Shown in pieces: positions 8,590-16,731 of a DNA stretch of 35,712 nt (the first letter of the stretch is position 1; every line of letters starts with the position of its first letter). The notes under the pieces are model-generated. The model was not told where the DNA came from. It saw nothing but the letters and a program-made list of their open reading frames with translations, and did not search any database. The translations under genes and the position numbers were made by a program. This DNA is from Kineococcus siccus (lineage in GTDB: Bacteria; Actinomycetota; Actinomycetes; Actinomycetales; Kineococcaceae): the NCBI RefSeq assembly GCF_009906795.1, contig NZ_JAAALN010000015.1, forward strand, positions 1-35,712. The letters run 5' to 3'.

Positions 8590-9287
8590 GCAGCACCACC
8601 AGCACGACCACGACCACCGGCACCAGCCGCCTCGACTGGGGTTCCCCCCTCGTGGCCGGCGACGTCGTCCTCGACGAGCGCGTCGCACCGCGCGCCCCCT
8701 GGTCGGCCGTCGTCGCGGCGGGCGACGTCCTCACCATCGTCGACGTGGGCGGCAACCAGTCCGCGGACTGCCTCGTCTTCGCGGCGCACGACACCTCCGA
8801 GCGCTACAGCGTCCCCGACACGCTGGCCTGGCAGGGCAACGCCTACGTCCGGCAGGGCACCGTGCTGCGCAGCGGTCTCGGCAACCCGCTGATGACGGTG
8901 GTGGGCAACGAGGTCGAGCGCCAGGACACCATCGGCGGCGCGTGCGGGAAGGAGTCCAACACCCTGCGCTACGGCCACCACACGGCGTTCCAGCACGGCT
9001 GCCGGGAGAACTTCCTGGCCGAGGCCGCGCGGCACGGCCTGGGGGCGCGCGACCTGGTGTCCAACCTCAACTGGTTCATGAACGTGCCCGTCGAGGCCGA
9101 CGGTTCCCTCGGCATCGTCGACGGCATCTCCGGGCCCGGCAAGCGGGTCGCGGTGCGCGCGGAGATCGACGTGCTGGTGGTCGTGTCGAACTGCCCGCAG
9201 GTCAACAACCCCTGCAACGCGTTCGACCCTTCACCGCTGCGGATGCTCGTCACCCGGCCGCGCCCGTCCGGGGAGGAGGTCGCGTGA
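8586..9287 (+). CDS. urea carboxylase-associated protein 2 (carboxyguanidine deiminase-type subunit)
   Basis: This 233-residue DUF1989-family protein is the second subunit type. A Ser/Thr-rich start (residues 1-14, mostly ACC/ACG/AGC codons) precedes the fold. Conserved motifs are VGGNQSADCLVF, GGACG (Cys120), LRYGHHT, HGCRENF (Cys139), SNLNWFMNVPVE and SNCPQVNNPCN (Cys203, Cys210). These Cys and His positions are good candidates for a metal site, as expected for a DUF1989 hydrolase. The ATG overlaps the stop of its paralogue by 4 bases and its own stop overlaps the carboxylase GTG, so the two subunits and the carboxylase are likely made in fixed ratio. Confidence 0.88.
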   Translation: MSSTTSTTTTTGTSRLDWGSPLVAGDVVLDERVAPRAPWSAVVAAGDVLTIVDVGGNQSADCLVFAAHDTSERYSVPDTLAWQGNAYVRQGTVLRSGLGNPLMTVVGNEVERQDTIGGACGKESNTLRYGHHTAFQHGCRENFLAEAARHGLGARDLVSNLNWFMNVPVEADGSLGIVDGISGPGKRVAVRAEIDVLVVVSNCPQVNNPCNAFDPSPLRMLVTRPRPSGEEVA

Positions 9288-12200
9288 CCGGTGCCGCCTT
9301 CGACACCCTCCTGGTCGCCAACCGCGGCGAGATCGCCCGGCGCGTGCTGCGCTCGGCGCGCGAGCTGGGCCTGCGCACCGTCGCGGTGTTCTCCGACGCC
9401 GACCGCGCCGCCCCGCACGTGCGCGAGGCCGACACCGCGGTGCGCCTCGGCCCCGCGCCGGCCCGCGACTCCTACCTGCGGGCCGACGCGGTCCTCGAGG
9501 CCGCGCTCGCCACGGGCGCCGGCGCCGTCCACCCCGGGTACGGGTTCCTCTCCGAGAACGTCGGTTTCGCGACCGCCGTCGAGGCCGCGGGGCTGGCCTT
9601 CGTCGGGCCGACCCCCGCTCAGATCAGCGCGTTCGGCAGCAAGCACACCGCGCGGGAGCTGGCCGGCCGCGCGGGCGTGCCGATGCTCGCCGGCACGGGG
9701 CTGCTCGACTCGGCCGACGCGGCCGTCGAGGCGGCCGCGGCGATCGGGTGGCCCGTCATGCTCAAGGCCACGGGCGGGGGTGGCGGGATCGGGATGCAGG
9801 CGTGCGCGGGCGAGCGCGAGCTGCGCGAGGCCTACGACCGCGTGGTGCGGCAGGCGGCCGCCAGCTTCTCCTCCGCGGGGGTGTTCCTCGAGCGCCTCGT
9901 GCGCCCCGCCCGCCACGTCGAGGTGCAGGTGCTCGGTGACGGGCTCGGCGGGATCGCCGTCATCGGCGACCGGGACTGCTCGCTGCAGCGGCGCAACCAG
10001 AAGGTGGTCGAGGAGGCCCCCGCCCCCGCGCTGCCCGCGGCCGTGCGCCGCGAGATCGCGGCGACGGCGCACGACCTCATGGCCTCGGTGCGCTACCGCT
10101 CCGCGGGCACCGTCGAGTTCGTCTACGACCCGGTGTGGGAGGAGGCCGCGTTCCTCGAGGTGAACACGCGCCTGCAGGTCGAGCACCCCGTGACCGAACT
10201 GGCCTACGACGTCGACCTCGTCGCGGCCATGCTGCGCCTGGCGCGCGACGGCGCCGACGGCGTCGCGGACCTCCTGGGCCGGACCTGGCGGGCGGGTTCG
10301 CACGCCGTCGAGGCCCGCGTCTACGCCGAGGACCCGGCGCGCGGCTGCAGCCCCAGCTCCGGGCTCGTGACCCGCGCGGAGTTCCCCGGCGAGGGCACAC
10401 CGGCCCTGGCCGGCGTCCGCGTCGACGGCTGGATCGAGACGGGGCTGGAGGTCTCCGCGGCCTACGACCCGCTGCTGGTCAAGGTGATCGCCACGGCCCC
10501 CACCCGCGACGGCGCGCTCGACCTGCTGGACGAGGCGCTCGCGGCGAGCCGGGTGGACGGGATCGTCACCAACCTCGGCCTGCTGCGCGCCGTCGCGGCC
10601 GACCTGCCGCTGCGCTCGGCCACGCACTCCACCTCGACGCTCGACGTCACGGCCGACCCCGACCCGCGCATCGACGTCCTCGAGGCCGGCGCGATGACCA
10701 CGGTGCAGGACCTGCCGGGGCGCACCGGGTACTGGCACGTGGGCGTGCCCCCGTCGGGGCCGATGGACCCCGTCTCGCTGCGCGAGGCCAACCTCGCCGT
10801 CGGCAACCCCGAGGGGGCGCCGGGGCTGGAGGTCACCGCGACGGGCCCGACGCTGCGCTTCTCCACCGCCACGGTCGTCTGCGTCACGGGGGCCGCGGCC
10901 CCCGTCACGATCGACGGCGCGGACGTGCCGATGTGGGAACCCCTCGAGGTCCCCGCGGGCGGGGAGCTGGCCGTCGGCACCGCGCCCGGCCCCGGCCTGC
11001 GCCTCGCGGTCGCGGTGCGCGGCGGCCTCGACGTCCCGCCGTACCTGGGCAGCGCCTCCACCTTCACCCTGGGCCGCTTCGGCGGGCACGGGGGCCGCGC
11101 CCTCCAGGTCGGCGACGTCCTGCGGCCGGGGTCCCCCGACTCCGCCGCCCCGCACCCCGCGTTCGCCGCCGGCGCCCAGCTGGGCCGCCTCGGCGGCCCG
11201 ACGCCGGCCCACCGCCGGCCCCACCTCACGTCGTCGTGGCGGGTCGCCGTGACCGAGGGTCCGCACGCGGCCCCGGAGTTCTTCACGCGCGCCGACCTCG
11301 ACGTGCTCTACGCCACCGACTACGAGGTCCACCTGAACTCCGCCCGCACCGGCGTCCGGCTCATCGGGCCGCGTCCCGGCTGGGCCCGCGAGGACGGCGG
11401 GGAGGCGGGGCTGCACCCGTCCAACATCCACGACACCCCCTACGCCGTCGGGTCGCTCGACTTCACGGGCGACACGCCGATCGTCCTGGGCCCCGACGGC
11501 CCCAGCCTCGGGGGCTTCGTCTGCCCCGCGGTCGTGGCGAGCGGCGACCTCTGGAAGCTGGGGCAGCTGCGCCCGGGCGACACCGTGCGGTTCGTGCCCG
11601 TGCGCGAGGCCGCCGCGGCCGGGCTCGACGCCCACCGATCGTCGCCGCGGCCCCCCTCGACGGGCGGCGACGGCGACGACGGCGTCCTGGGCCGCACACC
11701 GCGCGCGGCCGGGCGCCCGGCCGTGACGTACCGCCGCGACGGCGACGACAACCTCCTCGTCGAGTACGGCGAGCAGGTCCTGGACCTCGGGCTGCGGATG
11801 CGCGTGCACGCGCTGCAGGAGGCGCTGGCCGCCGCCGCGCCCGCGGGGATCGTCGACGTGACGCCGGGCATCCGGTCGCTGCAGGTGCACACCGACCCCG
11901 GGGTCGTGCGGGCCGGCGCCCTCGTGGGGCTGCTGCGGGAGCTCGAGGAGGACCTGCCGGTGACGGCCGACCTCGTCGTGCCCTCGCGCCGGGTCCGGCT
12001 GCCGCTGTCGTGGGACGACCCCGCCACGCGGCTCGCGATCGAGCGCTACGTCGCGGGCGTCCGCGACGACGCCCCGTGGACGCCGTCGAACATCGAGTTC
12101 ATCCGCCGCATCAACGGTCTGGCGTCCGTGGAGGACGTGCACCGCACGGTCTTCGACGCCTCCTACCTCGTGCTGGGCCTGGGCGACGTGTACCTCGGAG

Positions 12201-12934
12201 CGCCCGTCGCGACACCGCTGGACCCCCGGCACCGGCTGGTGACGACCAAGTACAACCCCGCGCGGACGTGGACGGCGGAGAACTCCGTGGGCATCGGCGG
12301 GGCGTACCTGTGCATCTACGGCATGGAGGGCCCGGGCGGGTACCAGTTCGTCGGGCGCACGACGCAGGTCTGGAACTCCTTCCGCCGCGGCGGGCTGTTC
12401 ACGGGCGAGCCCTGGGCGCTGCGGAACTTCGACCGCATCGAGTGGTACCCCGTCTCGGCCGGGGAGCTGCTGGAGCTGCGGGCCGAGACCGACGCCGGGC
12501 GCGGGCACGTCGAGACCGAGGACGGCACGTTCGCCCTCGCGGAGCACGAGGCGTTCCTCGCCGCGAACGCCGCCTCGATCGCGGCGTTCCGCGGCACGCA
12601 GGCCGCGGCGTTCGCGGCGGAGAAGGACCGCTGGCGCGCGTCCGGTGAGTTCGACGTCAAGCCGGAACCGCCGCCACCCGCGGCGGTCGCGCAGGTCGAG
12701 CTCCCCGCGGGCGCGACCGCCGTGCGGGCCCCGTTCTCCTCGACGGTGTGGCAGGTCAGCGCCGCCGCGGGTGACCGCGTGGCCAGCGGCGACCGCGTGC
12801 TGGCCCTGGAGGCGATGAAGATGGAGACGGCGATGACGGCCCCGGTGTCCGGTGAGGTCCTCGAGGTGTACGTGCGCCCGGGGCAGCCCGTCGCCCCCGG
12901 GCAGGTCCTGCTGGCGATCGGGGCGGACGCGTGA
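9284..12934 (+). CDS. biotin-dependent urea/guanidine carboxylase
   Basis: This 1216-residue single-chain enzyme carboxylates a urea-like substrate using ATP and bicarbonate. Domains in order: biotin carboxylase (about 1-450; VANRGEIARRVLR, the glycine-rich ATP loop KATGGGGGIGMQ near residue 160, EVNTRLQVEHP), the KipA/AHS2 half of the carboxyltransferase (about 467-790; TTVQDLPGRTGYWHVG), the KipI/AHS1 half (about 815-1080; YGEQVLDLGLRM, VGRTTQVWN) and a C-terminal biotinyl domain with EAMKMETAM (biotin Lys1179). GGAGGAGGT stands 4 bases before the GTG start. Neighbouring deiminase-type genes favour guanidine over urea. A single Asp/Asn position in the substrate pocket is reported to separate the two; I could not place it by eye. 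Confidence 0.93.
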   Translation: MTGAAFDTLLVANRGEIARRVLRSARELGLRTVAVFSDADRAAPHVREADTAVRLGPAPARDSYLRADAVLEAALATGAGAVHPGYGFLSENVGFATAVEAAGLAFVGPTPAQISAFGSKHTARELAGRAGVPMLAGTGLLDSADAAVEAAAAIGWPVMLKATGGGGGIGMQACAGERELREAYDRVVRQAAASFSSAGVFLERLVRPARHVEVQVLGDGLGGIAVIGDRDCSLQRRNQKVVEEAPAPALPAAVRREIAATAHDLMASVRYRSAGTVEFVYDPVWEEAAFLEVNTRLQVEHPVTELAYDVDLVAAMLRLARDGADGVADLLGRTWRAGSHAVEARVYAEDPARGCSPSSGLVTRAEFPGEGTPALAGVRVDGWIETGLEVSAAYDPLLVKVIATAPTRDGALDLLDEALAASRVDGIVTNLGLLRAVAADLPLRSATHSTSTLDVTADPDPRIDVLEAGAMTTVQDLPGRTGYWHVGVPPSGPMDPVSLREANLAVGNPEGAPGLEVTATGPTLRFSTATVVCVTGAAAPVTIDGADVPMWEPLEVPAGGELAVGTAPGPGLRLAVAVRGGLDVPPYLGSASTFTLGRFGGHGGRALQVGDVLRPGSPDSAAPHPAFAAGAQLGRLGGPTPAHRRPHLTSSWRVAVTEGPHAAPEFFTRADLDVLYATDYEVHLNSARTGVRLIGPRPGWAREDGGEAGLHPSNIHDTPYAVGSLDFTGDTPIVLGPDGPSLGGFVCPAVVASGDLWKLGQLRPGDTVRFVPVREAAAAGLDAHRSSPRPPSTGGDGDDGVLGRTPRAAGRPAVTYRRDGDDNLLVEYGEQVLDLGLRMRVHALQEALAAAAPAGIVDVTPGIRSLQVHTDPGVVRAGALVGLLRELEEDLPVTADLVVPSRRVRLPLSWDDPATRLAIERYVAGVRDDAPWTPSNIEFIRRINGLASVEDVHRTVFDASYLVLGLGDVYLGAPVATPLDPRHRLVTTKYNPARTWTAENSVGIGGAYLCIYGMEGPGGYQFVGRTTQVWNSFRRGGLFTGEPWALRNFDRIEWYPVSAGELLELRAETDAGRGHVETEDGTFALAEHEAFLAANAASIAAFRGTQAAAFAAEKDRWRASGEFDVKPEPPPPAAVAQVELPAGATAVRAPFSSTVWQVSAAAGDRVASGDRVLALEAMKMETAMTAPVSGEVLEVYVRPGQPVAPGQVLLAIGADA

Positions 12935-14613
12935 ACACCGGCTCCGTCGTCGGGCGGGTCCGCGCGGCGTACGCCCGGATCGCCGAGGCGGACCGCCCGG
13001 AGGTCTGGATCGCGCTGCGGGCGCAGGAGGACGCCCTGGCCGAGGCGGCGGACGTCGACGCGCGGGTCGCGGCCGGGGCGGCCCTCCCGCTGGCCGGGCT
13101 GGTGGCCGCGGTGAAGGACAACGTCGACGTCGCGGGGATGCCGACGACCGCGGGCGCCCCGTCCTACGCCTACGACCCGCCCGCCGACGCGACGGTGGTG
13201 GCGCGCCTGCGCGCCGCGGGCGCCGTCGTGCTGGGCAAGACGAACCTCGACCAGTTCGCGACCGGGCTGGTGGGCACCCGCAGCCCCCACGGGGCCGTGC
13301 GGAACGCGTGGGCGCCGGACCGGATCTCCGGCGGCTCCAGCTCGGGCTCCGCGGTCGCCGTGGCCCTCGGGCTCGTCGACGTCGCCCTGGGCACGGACAC
13401 GGCGGGTTCCGGGCGGGTGCCCGCCGCGCTGAACGGGATCGTCGGGGTCAAGCCGACCCGGGGCCTGCTGCCCACCACGGGGGTCGTCCCCGCCTGCCGC
13501 AGCCTCGACTGCGTGACGGTGTTCGCCCGGGACCTCGCCCTGGCCCGGCGGACCGTGGAACTCCTGACGGGCGTCGACGGCCTCGACCCGCTGGCCCGTC
13601 CCGACACCGGCGGACGGCCCGCGTCGGAGCTCCTGCGCGTCGCCGTCCCGACGCCCGCGCACCTGCAGGACCTGGCGCCCGGGTGGGCCGAGGCGTTCGC
13701 GGCCGCGGTGGAGGGGCTGCGCCGCAGCGGCGTCGAGGTCGTCGAGGTCGACATCAGCCCGCTGCTGGAGGCCGCGACGCTGCTCTACGACGGCGCCTTC
13801 GTGGCCGAGCGCACGGCCGCGGTGGGCGAGCACCTGGCCGCGCACCCCGAGCTCGTGGGCACCGGCCTCGACCCGGTGGTGGCCCGGATCGTCGCGGGCG
13901 GGGCGCGGTTCAGCGCCGTCGACCTGCTGCGCGACACCGAGCGGCTGCAGCGACTGGGCGTCGCGGGGCGCGCGGCCCTGGCCGGCGCGGTGGCGCTGCT
14001 CACGCCGACGACGACCGCGCACCCGACGCTCGCCGAGGTCGCGGCCGACCCGGTCGGCGTGAACGCCCGCCTCGGCCGCTACACGAACTTCGCGAACCTC
14101 CTCGACCAGTCCTCGCTCGCGGTCCCGTGGGGAACCGTCGACGGGCTGCCGTTCGGCGTCATGCTCACGGGGGCCGCGTTCGACGACCGGCTGCTGGCGG
14201 CGCTGGCAGCGCGGCTCGCGGCGCCCACGCTCGACCTCGTCGTGGTGGGCGCGCACCTGACCGGCCAGCCCCTGAACCACCAGCTCGTGGCCGCCGGCGC
14301 GACCTTCGGCGAGGCCGTGACCACCGCGCCGCACTACCGCCTCTTCGCCCTGGACACCGTGCCGCCGAAACCCGGTCTGGTGCGCACGCCCGGCGACGGG
14401 GCCGCCATCGCCGGGGAGCTGTGGCGGGTGCCCGCGGCGGGGTTCGCGACGTTCGTGACCGCCCTGCCGCACCCCATGGCGGTCGGCGCCGTCGACCTCG
14501 ACGACGGCCGGAGCGTGACGGGGTTCCTGTGCGAGGCCGCCGCGCTCGTGGGGGCTCGCGACATCACCCGCACCGGCGGCTGGCGGGCGGCACTGGCAGG
14601 ATCACCCGGGTGA
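12931..14613 (+). CDS. atzF: allophanate hydrolase
   Basis: This 560-residue amidase-signature enzyme hydrolyses allophanate to ammonia and CO2, the last step of the route. The Ser-cisSer-Lys triad is visible: Lys62 in AAVKDNVD, the cis-Ser in SGGSSSGS (about 136-138) and the nucleophile Ser160 in DTAGSGRVPA. After the amidase domain (to about residue 430) there is the C-terminal domain found in full-length allophanate hydrolases (LVVVGAHLTGQPLNHQLV and FALPHP-like TALPHPMAVGAV), which in AtzF handles the second, decarboxylating step. The GTG overlaps the carboxylase stop by 4 bases. Separate carboxylase and hydrolase genes are the usual bacterial arrangement, unlike the fused yeast DUR1,2. 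Confidence 0.93.
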   Translation: MNTGSVVGRVRAAYARIAEADRPEVWIALRAQEDALAEAADVDARVAAGAALPLAGLVAAVKDNVDVAGMPTTAGAPSYAYDPPADATVVARLRAAGAVVLGKTNLDQFATGLVGTRSPHGAVRNAWAPDRISGGSSSGSAVAVALGLVDVALGTDTAGSGRVPAALNGIVGVKPTRGLLPTTGVVPACRSLDCVTVFARDLALARRTVELLTGVDGLDPLARPDTGGRPASELLRVAVPTPAHLQDLAPGWAEAFAAAVEGLRRSGVEVVEVDISPLLEAATLLYDGAFVAERTAAVGEHLAAHPELVGTGLDPVVARIVAGGARFSAVDLLRDTERLQRLGVAGRAALAGAVALLTPTTTAHPTLAEVAADPVGVNARLGRYTNFANLLDQSSLAVPWGTVDGLPFGVMLTGAAFDDRLLAALAARLAAPTLDLVVVGAHLTGQPLNHQLVAAGATFGEAVTTAPHYRLFALDTVPPKPGLVRTPGDGAAIAGELWRVPAAGFATFVTALPHPMAVGAVDLDDGRSVTGFLCEAAALVGARDITRTGGWRAALAGSPG

Positions 14614-15308
14614 GCAGCGACGACGCCGCCCCGCCCCGCGTGGGCCGCCCCCGGGCCACCCGGGGGATCGTCGCGGCGCAGAGCGGCCGGGAACCGCGGG
14701 CGGAGATCCTCGACGCGGCCGCGGCCCTGTTCACGCAGCTCGGCTACGCCGGGACGTCGACGCGCGCCATCGCGGAGCGCGTCGGCATCCGGCAGGCGTC
14801 GCTGTACTACCACTTCGCCGGCAAGGACGAGATGCTGCTGGAGCTCCTGGAGATCTCGGTCCGGCCGACCCTGGACCTCGTGACGGCGATCGAGTCCCGA
14901 GCGCCACGACCCGAGGTCGCGCTGCACGCGCTCGTCACGGTGGACGTCGCGACGCTGCTGCGCGCGCCCCACAACATCGGCAGCCTCTACGCCGCCCACG
15001 AGGTCCAGCAGCCCGCGTTCGACAGCTTCCGCCGCGACCGCGCGGAACTGCTCGCGGCGTACACCCGCCTCGCCGGCGCGAGCAGCCCGCAGCGCCCGGC
15101 GCCGCAGCTGCTGGGGGCGCTGTGCCTGCAGGTCGTCGAACTCGTCATCCCGCTGCGCCGCGACGGCACCCCCGGCCCCGCGGTGGCCGACGACCTCGCC
15201 GCCGCGTGCCTGCGGGTCGTGGGCCTGCCCGCGGCCGTCGTGGACGCGGCGGTCGCCGACGGCCACGCCCTGGTCGCGGCCCTGTCCCCCGTGACCACCC
15301 GGAGCTGA
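14610..15308 (+). CDS. TetR-family regulator of the carboxylase operon
   Basis: This 232-residue protein is a TetR-family DNA-binding regulator. A basic tail (GRPRATRG) precedes a typical TetR N-terminal helix-turn-helix (EILDAAAALFTQLGYAGTSTRAIAERVGI, then QASLYYHFAGKDEMLLELL). The rest is a helical ligand-binding domain. It is the last gene of the operon and its GTG overlaps the hydrolase stop by 4 bases, so it is made together with the enzymes. This is the layout of a self-limiting repressor released by a pathway compound. The 24-bp palindrome at 6064-6087 is the best candidate for its target. Activator function cannot be excluded. Confidence 0.88.
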   Translation: MSSDDAAPPRVGRPRATRGIVAAQSGREPRAEILDAAAALFTQLGYAGTSTRAIAERVGIRQASLYYHFAGKDEMLLELLEISVRPTLDLVTAIESRAPRPEVALHALVTVDVATLLRAPHNIGSLYAAHEVQQPAFDSFRRDRAELLAAYTRLAGASSPQRPAPQLLGALCLQVVELVIPLRRDGTPGPAVADDLAAACLRVVGLPAAVVDAAVADGHALVAALSPVTTRS

Positions 15309-15312
15309 GAGG

Positions 15313-15438
15313 GCCTGCCTCAGCCCAGGTCGCCAGGTGGGGGCGGCCGGCTCGTCGTCCGAGGTGGTCGTAGGCGACGTCCTCCTCGTGGCGACCGTGG
15401 ACCTCGACGTCGGTGGCGTCGACGTCGATCGTCACCAC
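15313..15438 (-). mobile_element. IS1380-type transposase fragment
   Basis: About 42 codons read on the minus strand as a stretch typical of IS1380-family DDE transposases: VTIDVDATDVEVHGRH, then VAYDHLGRRAGRPHLATWAEAG. The catalytic-core pattern 'D-ATDVEV-GRH...RPHLATWAE' is well preserved, but nothing recognisable lies before or after it. It stops 5 bases short of the regulator's stop codon. I read it as a leftover of a deleted insertion sequence. No terminal inverted repeats or target duplication could be found. Confidence 0.65.
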
Positions 15439-15439
15439 G

Positions 15440-15800
15440 CGTCGAACCGGGTCAGAACGGCGGCGGGCCGTGCTCGGTCGCCGGTGCGGGCGGGTCTGGC
15501 TGACGCCCCCCCTGCGGCGGCGGGCGTCGGCGGCCGTGGTCTCGCAGACGTACGGGGTCTCCTACCGGTGGTGTGCCCGGCACAGGGGTTGCCGGTTGTC
15601 CGCGGTGCTCGGGCCGTCCGGCCAGGCGATGGTCGAGGTCGAGGTCGAGGTCGAGGTCGGGGTCTGCGGCGAGGTCGCGAGCGACGGGGGCGGGCACCGG
15701 ACCGAGGTCGGCGACCCACCCGTCGTGCCCGTCGAAGCCCGCGAGGGTGCTCGCGTCGACGGTGTGACCTCGGCAACGCAGCCCGTTGCAGCGCAACGTC
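15440..15800 (-). pseudogene. decayed DUF222/HNH endonuclease remnant
   Basis: On the minus strand one frame reads VDASTLAGFDG...GPVPAPVARDLAADPD, like the end of the DUF222 (13E12-repeat) domain. Another frame then reads IAWPDGP, followed by NRQPLCRAHHR and a stop, which is the HNH motif region of the same family. The frame breaks at a GGTCGA hexamer repeat (15631-15660), and the roughly 80 residues expected between the two parts are missing. The gene is therefore deleted internally, frameshifted and not functional. Such genes are multicopy in many actinobacteria. Nothing else is visible in the rest of the 524-base gap 15309-15832. Confidence 0.6.
15631..15660. repeat. GGTCGA hexamer repeat
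   Basis: Four copies of GGTCGA plus a partial GGTCGG stand in direct order. They sit exactly at the frame break of the HNH remnant, so slippage or recombination here probably produced the deletion. With a 6-base unit and no spacers this is not a CRISPR. Confidence 0.8.
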
Positions 15801-15832
15801 GCTGAGGGAGCGCAGCCCCTCCCGGACCTCGA

Positions 15833-16708
15833 TCAGAGATCGCGGACCCGCGGCAGGACCTCGGTGCCGACGCGGGTGACCCACGCGGCGGGGTCCGGGT
15901 GCCCGAGCGGTGCACCGACCCACAGCGTGCTGACGCCGAGGCCGGCGTAGGCGCGGGCCGCGGCCAGGAAGTCGTCAGTCGCCTCCAGCGGGTCGGGCCC
16001 GCCGATGACGGTGGTGGCGATGTCGGCGGGGTCGCGGCCCTCGGTCTCGCAGTGCCCCGCGAGGACCTCGATCTTGTGGCGGATCACGTCGGGCCCCGCG
16101 GCGAAGAGGTTGCAGGCGTCGGCGTGGCGCGCGACCAGGCGCAGCGTCTTCCTCTCGCCCATGCCGCCGATGAGGATGGGCGGGTGCGGGCGCCGCAGGA
16201 CCTGCGGGGAGTTCAGCGTCTCCGCCAGCGTGGAGAACGTCCCCGCGAAGGGGCCGTCGTCGTCGCTCCACATCTGCTTGACCACGCGCAGCGCCTCGTC
16301 GAGACGCTCGAACCGCTCGGCGACGGGCGGGAACGGCACCCCCAGACCGAGGTGCTCCCGCTCGTACCAGGCCGCGCCGATGCCCAGCAGCGCGCGGCCG
16401 CCGGACAGCACGTCGAGCGTCGTCACCGTCTTCGCGAGCAGGCCGGGGTGGCGGTAGGTGACGCCCGTGACGAGCAGCCCGAGCTGCAGGTGCTCGGTCT
16501 GGCCGGCCAGGAAACCCAGGGCCGTGTAGCCCTCGAGCATCGGGTCGGTGGCCGGCGCCCTGTCCTGCATCTGGAAGAAGTGGTCCATCAGCGTGAGCGT
16601 CGAGAAGCCGGTGGTGTCGGCCGCGCGGGCGGTCGCCGCCAGCGTGGGGGCGATGCGGGCGGGGTCGCCCGCGCCGGTGAAGTCGCTGACGTGCAGGGCG
16701 AGGTCCAT
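15833..16708 (-). CDS. LLM-class (luciferase-like) F420-type oxidoreductase
   Basis: This 291-residue protein has a luciferase-like TIM-barrel fold, and close relatives are annotated as F420-dependent oxidoreductases. Motifs seen: ADTTGFSTLTLMDHFFQM near the N-terminus, LGLLVTGVTYRHPGLLAKTV, SGGRALLGIGAAWYEREH, FERLDEAL and PPILIGGMGERKTLRLVARHADACN, all typical of the TIGR03560-like subgroup. The ATG is 23 bases downstream of the XRE-regulator stop on the same strand, so both may share one transcript. The substrate is unknown. Members reduce or oxidise varied small molecules, and the cofactor (F420 or FMN) is assumed from the family. Confidence 0.87.
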   Translation of the reverse strand: MDLALHVSDFTGAGDPARIAPTLAATARAADTTGFSTLTLMDHFFQMQDRAPATDPMLEGYTALGFLAGQTEHLQLGLLVTGVTYRHPGLLAKTVTTLDVLSGGRALLGIGAAWYEREHLGLGVPFPPVAERFERLDEALRVVKQMWSDDDGPFAGTFSTLAETLNSPQVLRRPHPPILIGGMGERKTLRLVARHADACNLFAAGPDVIRHKIEVLAGHCETEGRDPADIATTVIGGPDPLEATDDFLAAARAYAGLGVSTLWVGAPLGHPDPAAWVTRVGTEVLPRVRDL

Positions 16709-16731
16709 GGGGTTTCCGTTCCGGAGGAGGG

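Noticed and set aside
15145-15438. A complete transposase gene on the minus strand
   Set aside because: Only about 42 residues match IS1380 transposases; the rest of the frame is antisense to the TetR gene.
15631-15660. Short direct repeats as a CRISPR array
   Set aside because: The unit is 6 bases with no spacers, and it lies inside a decayed HNH gene.
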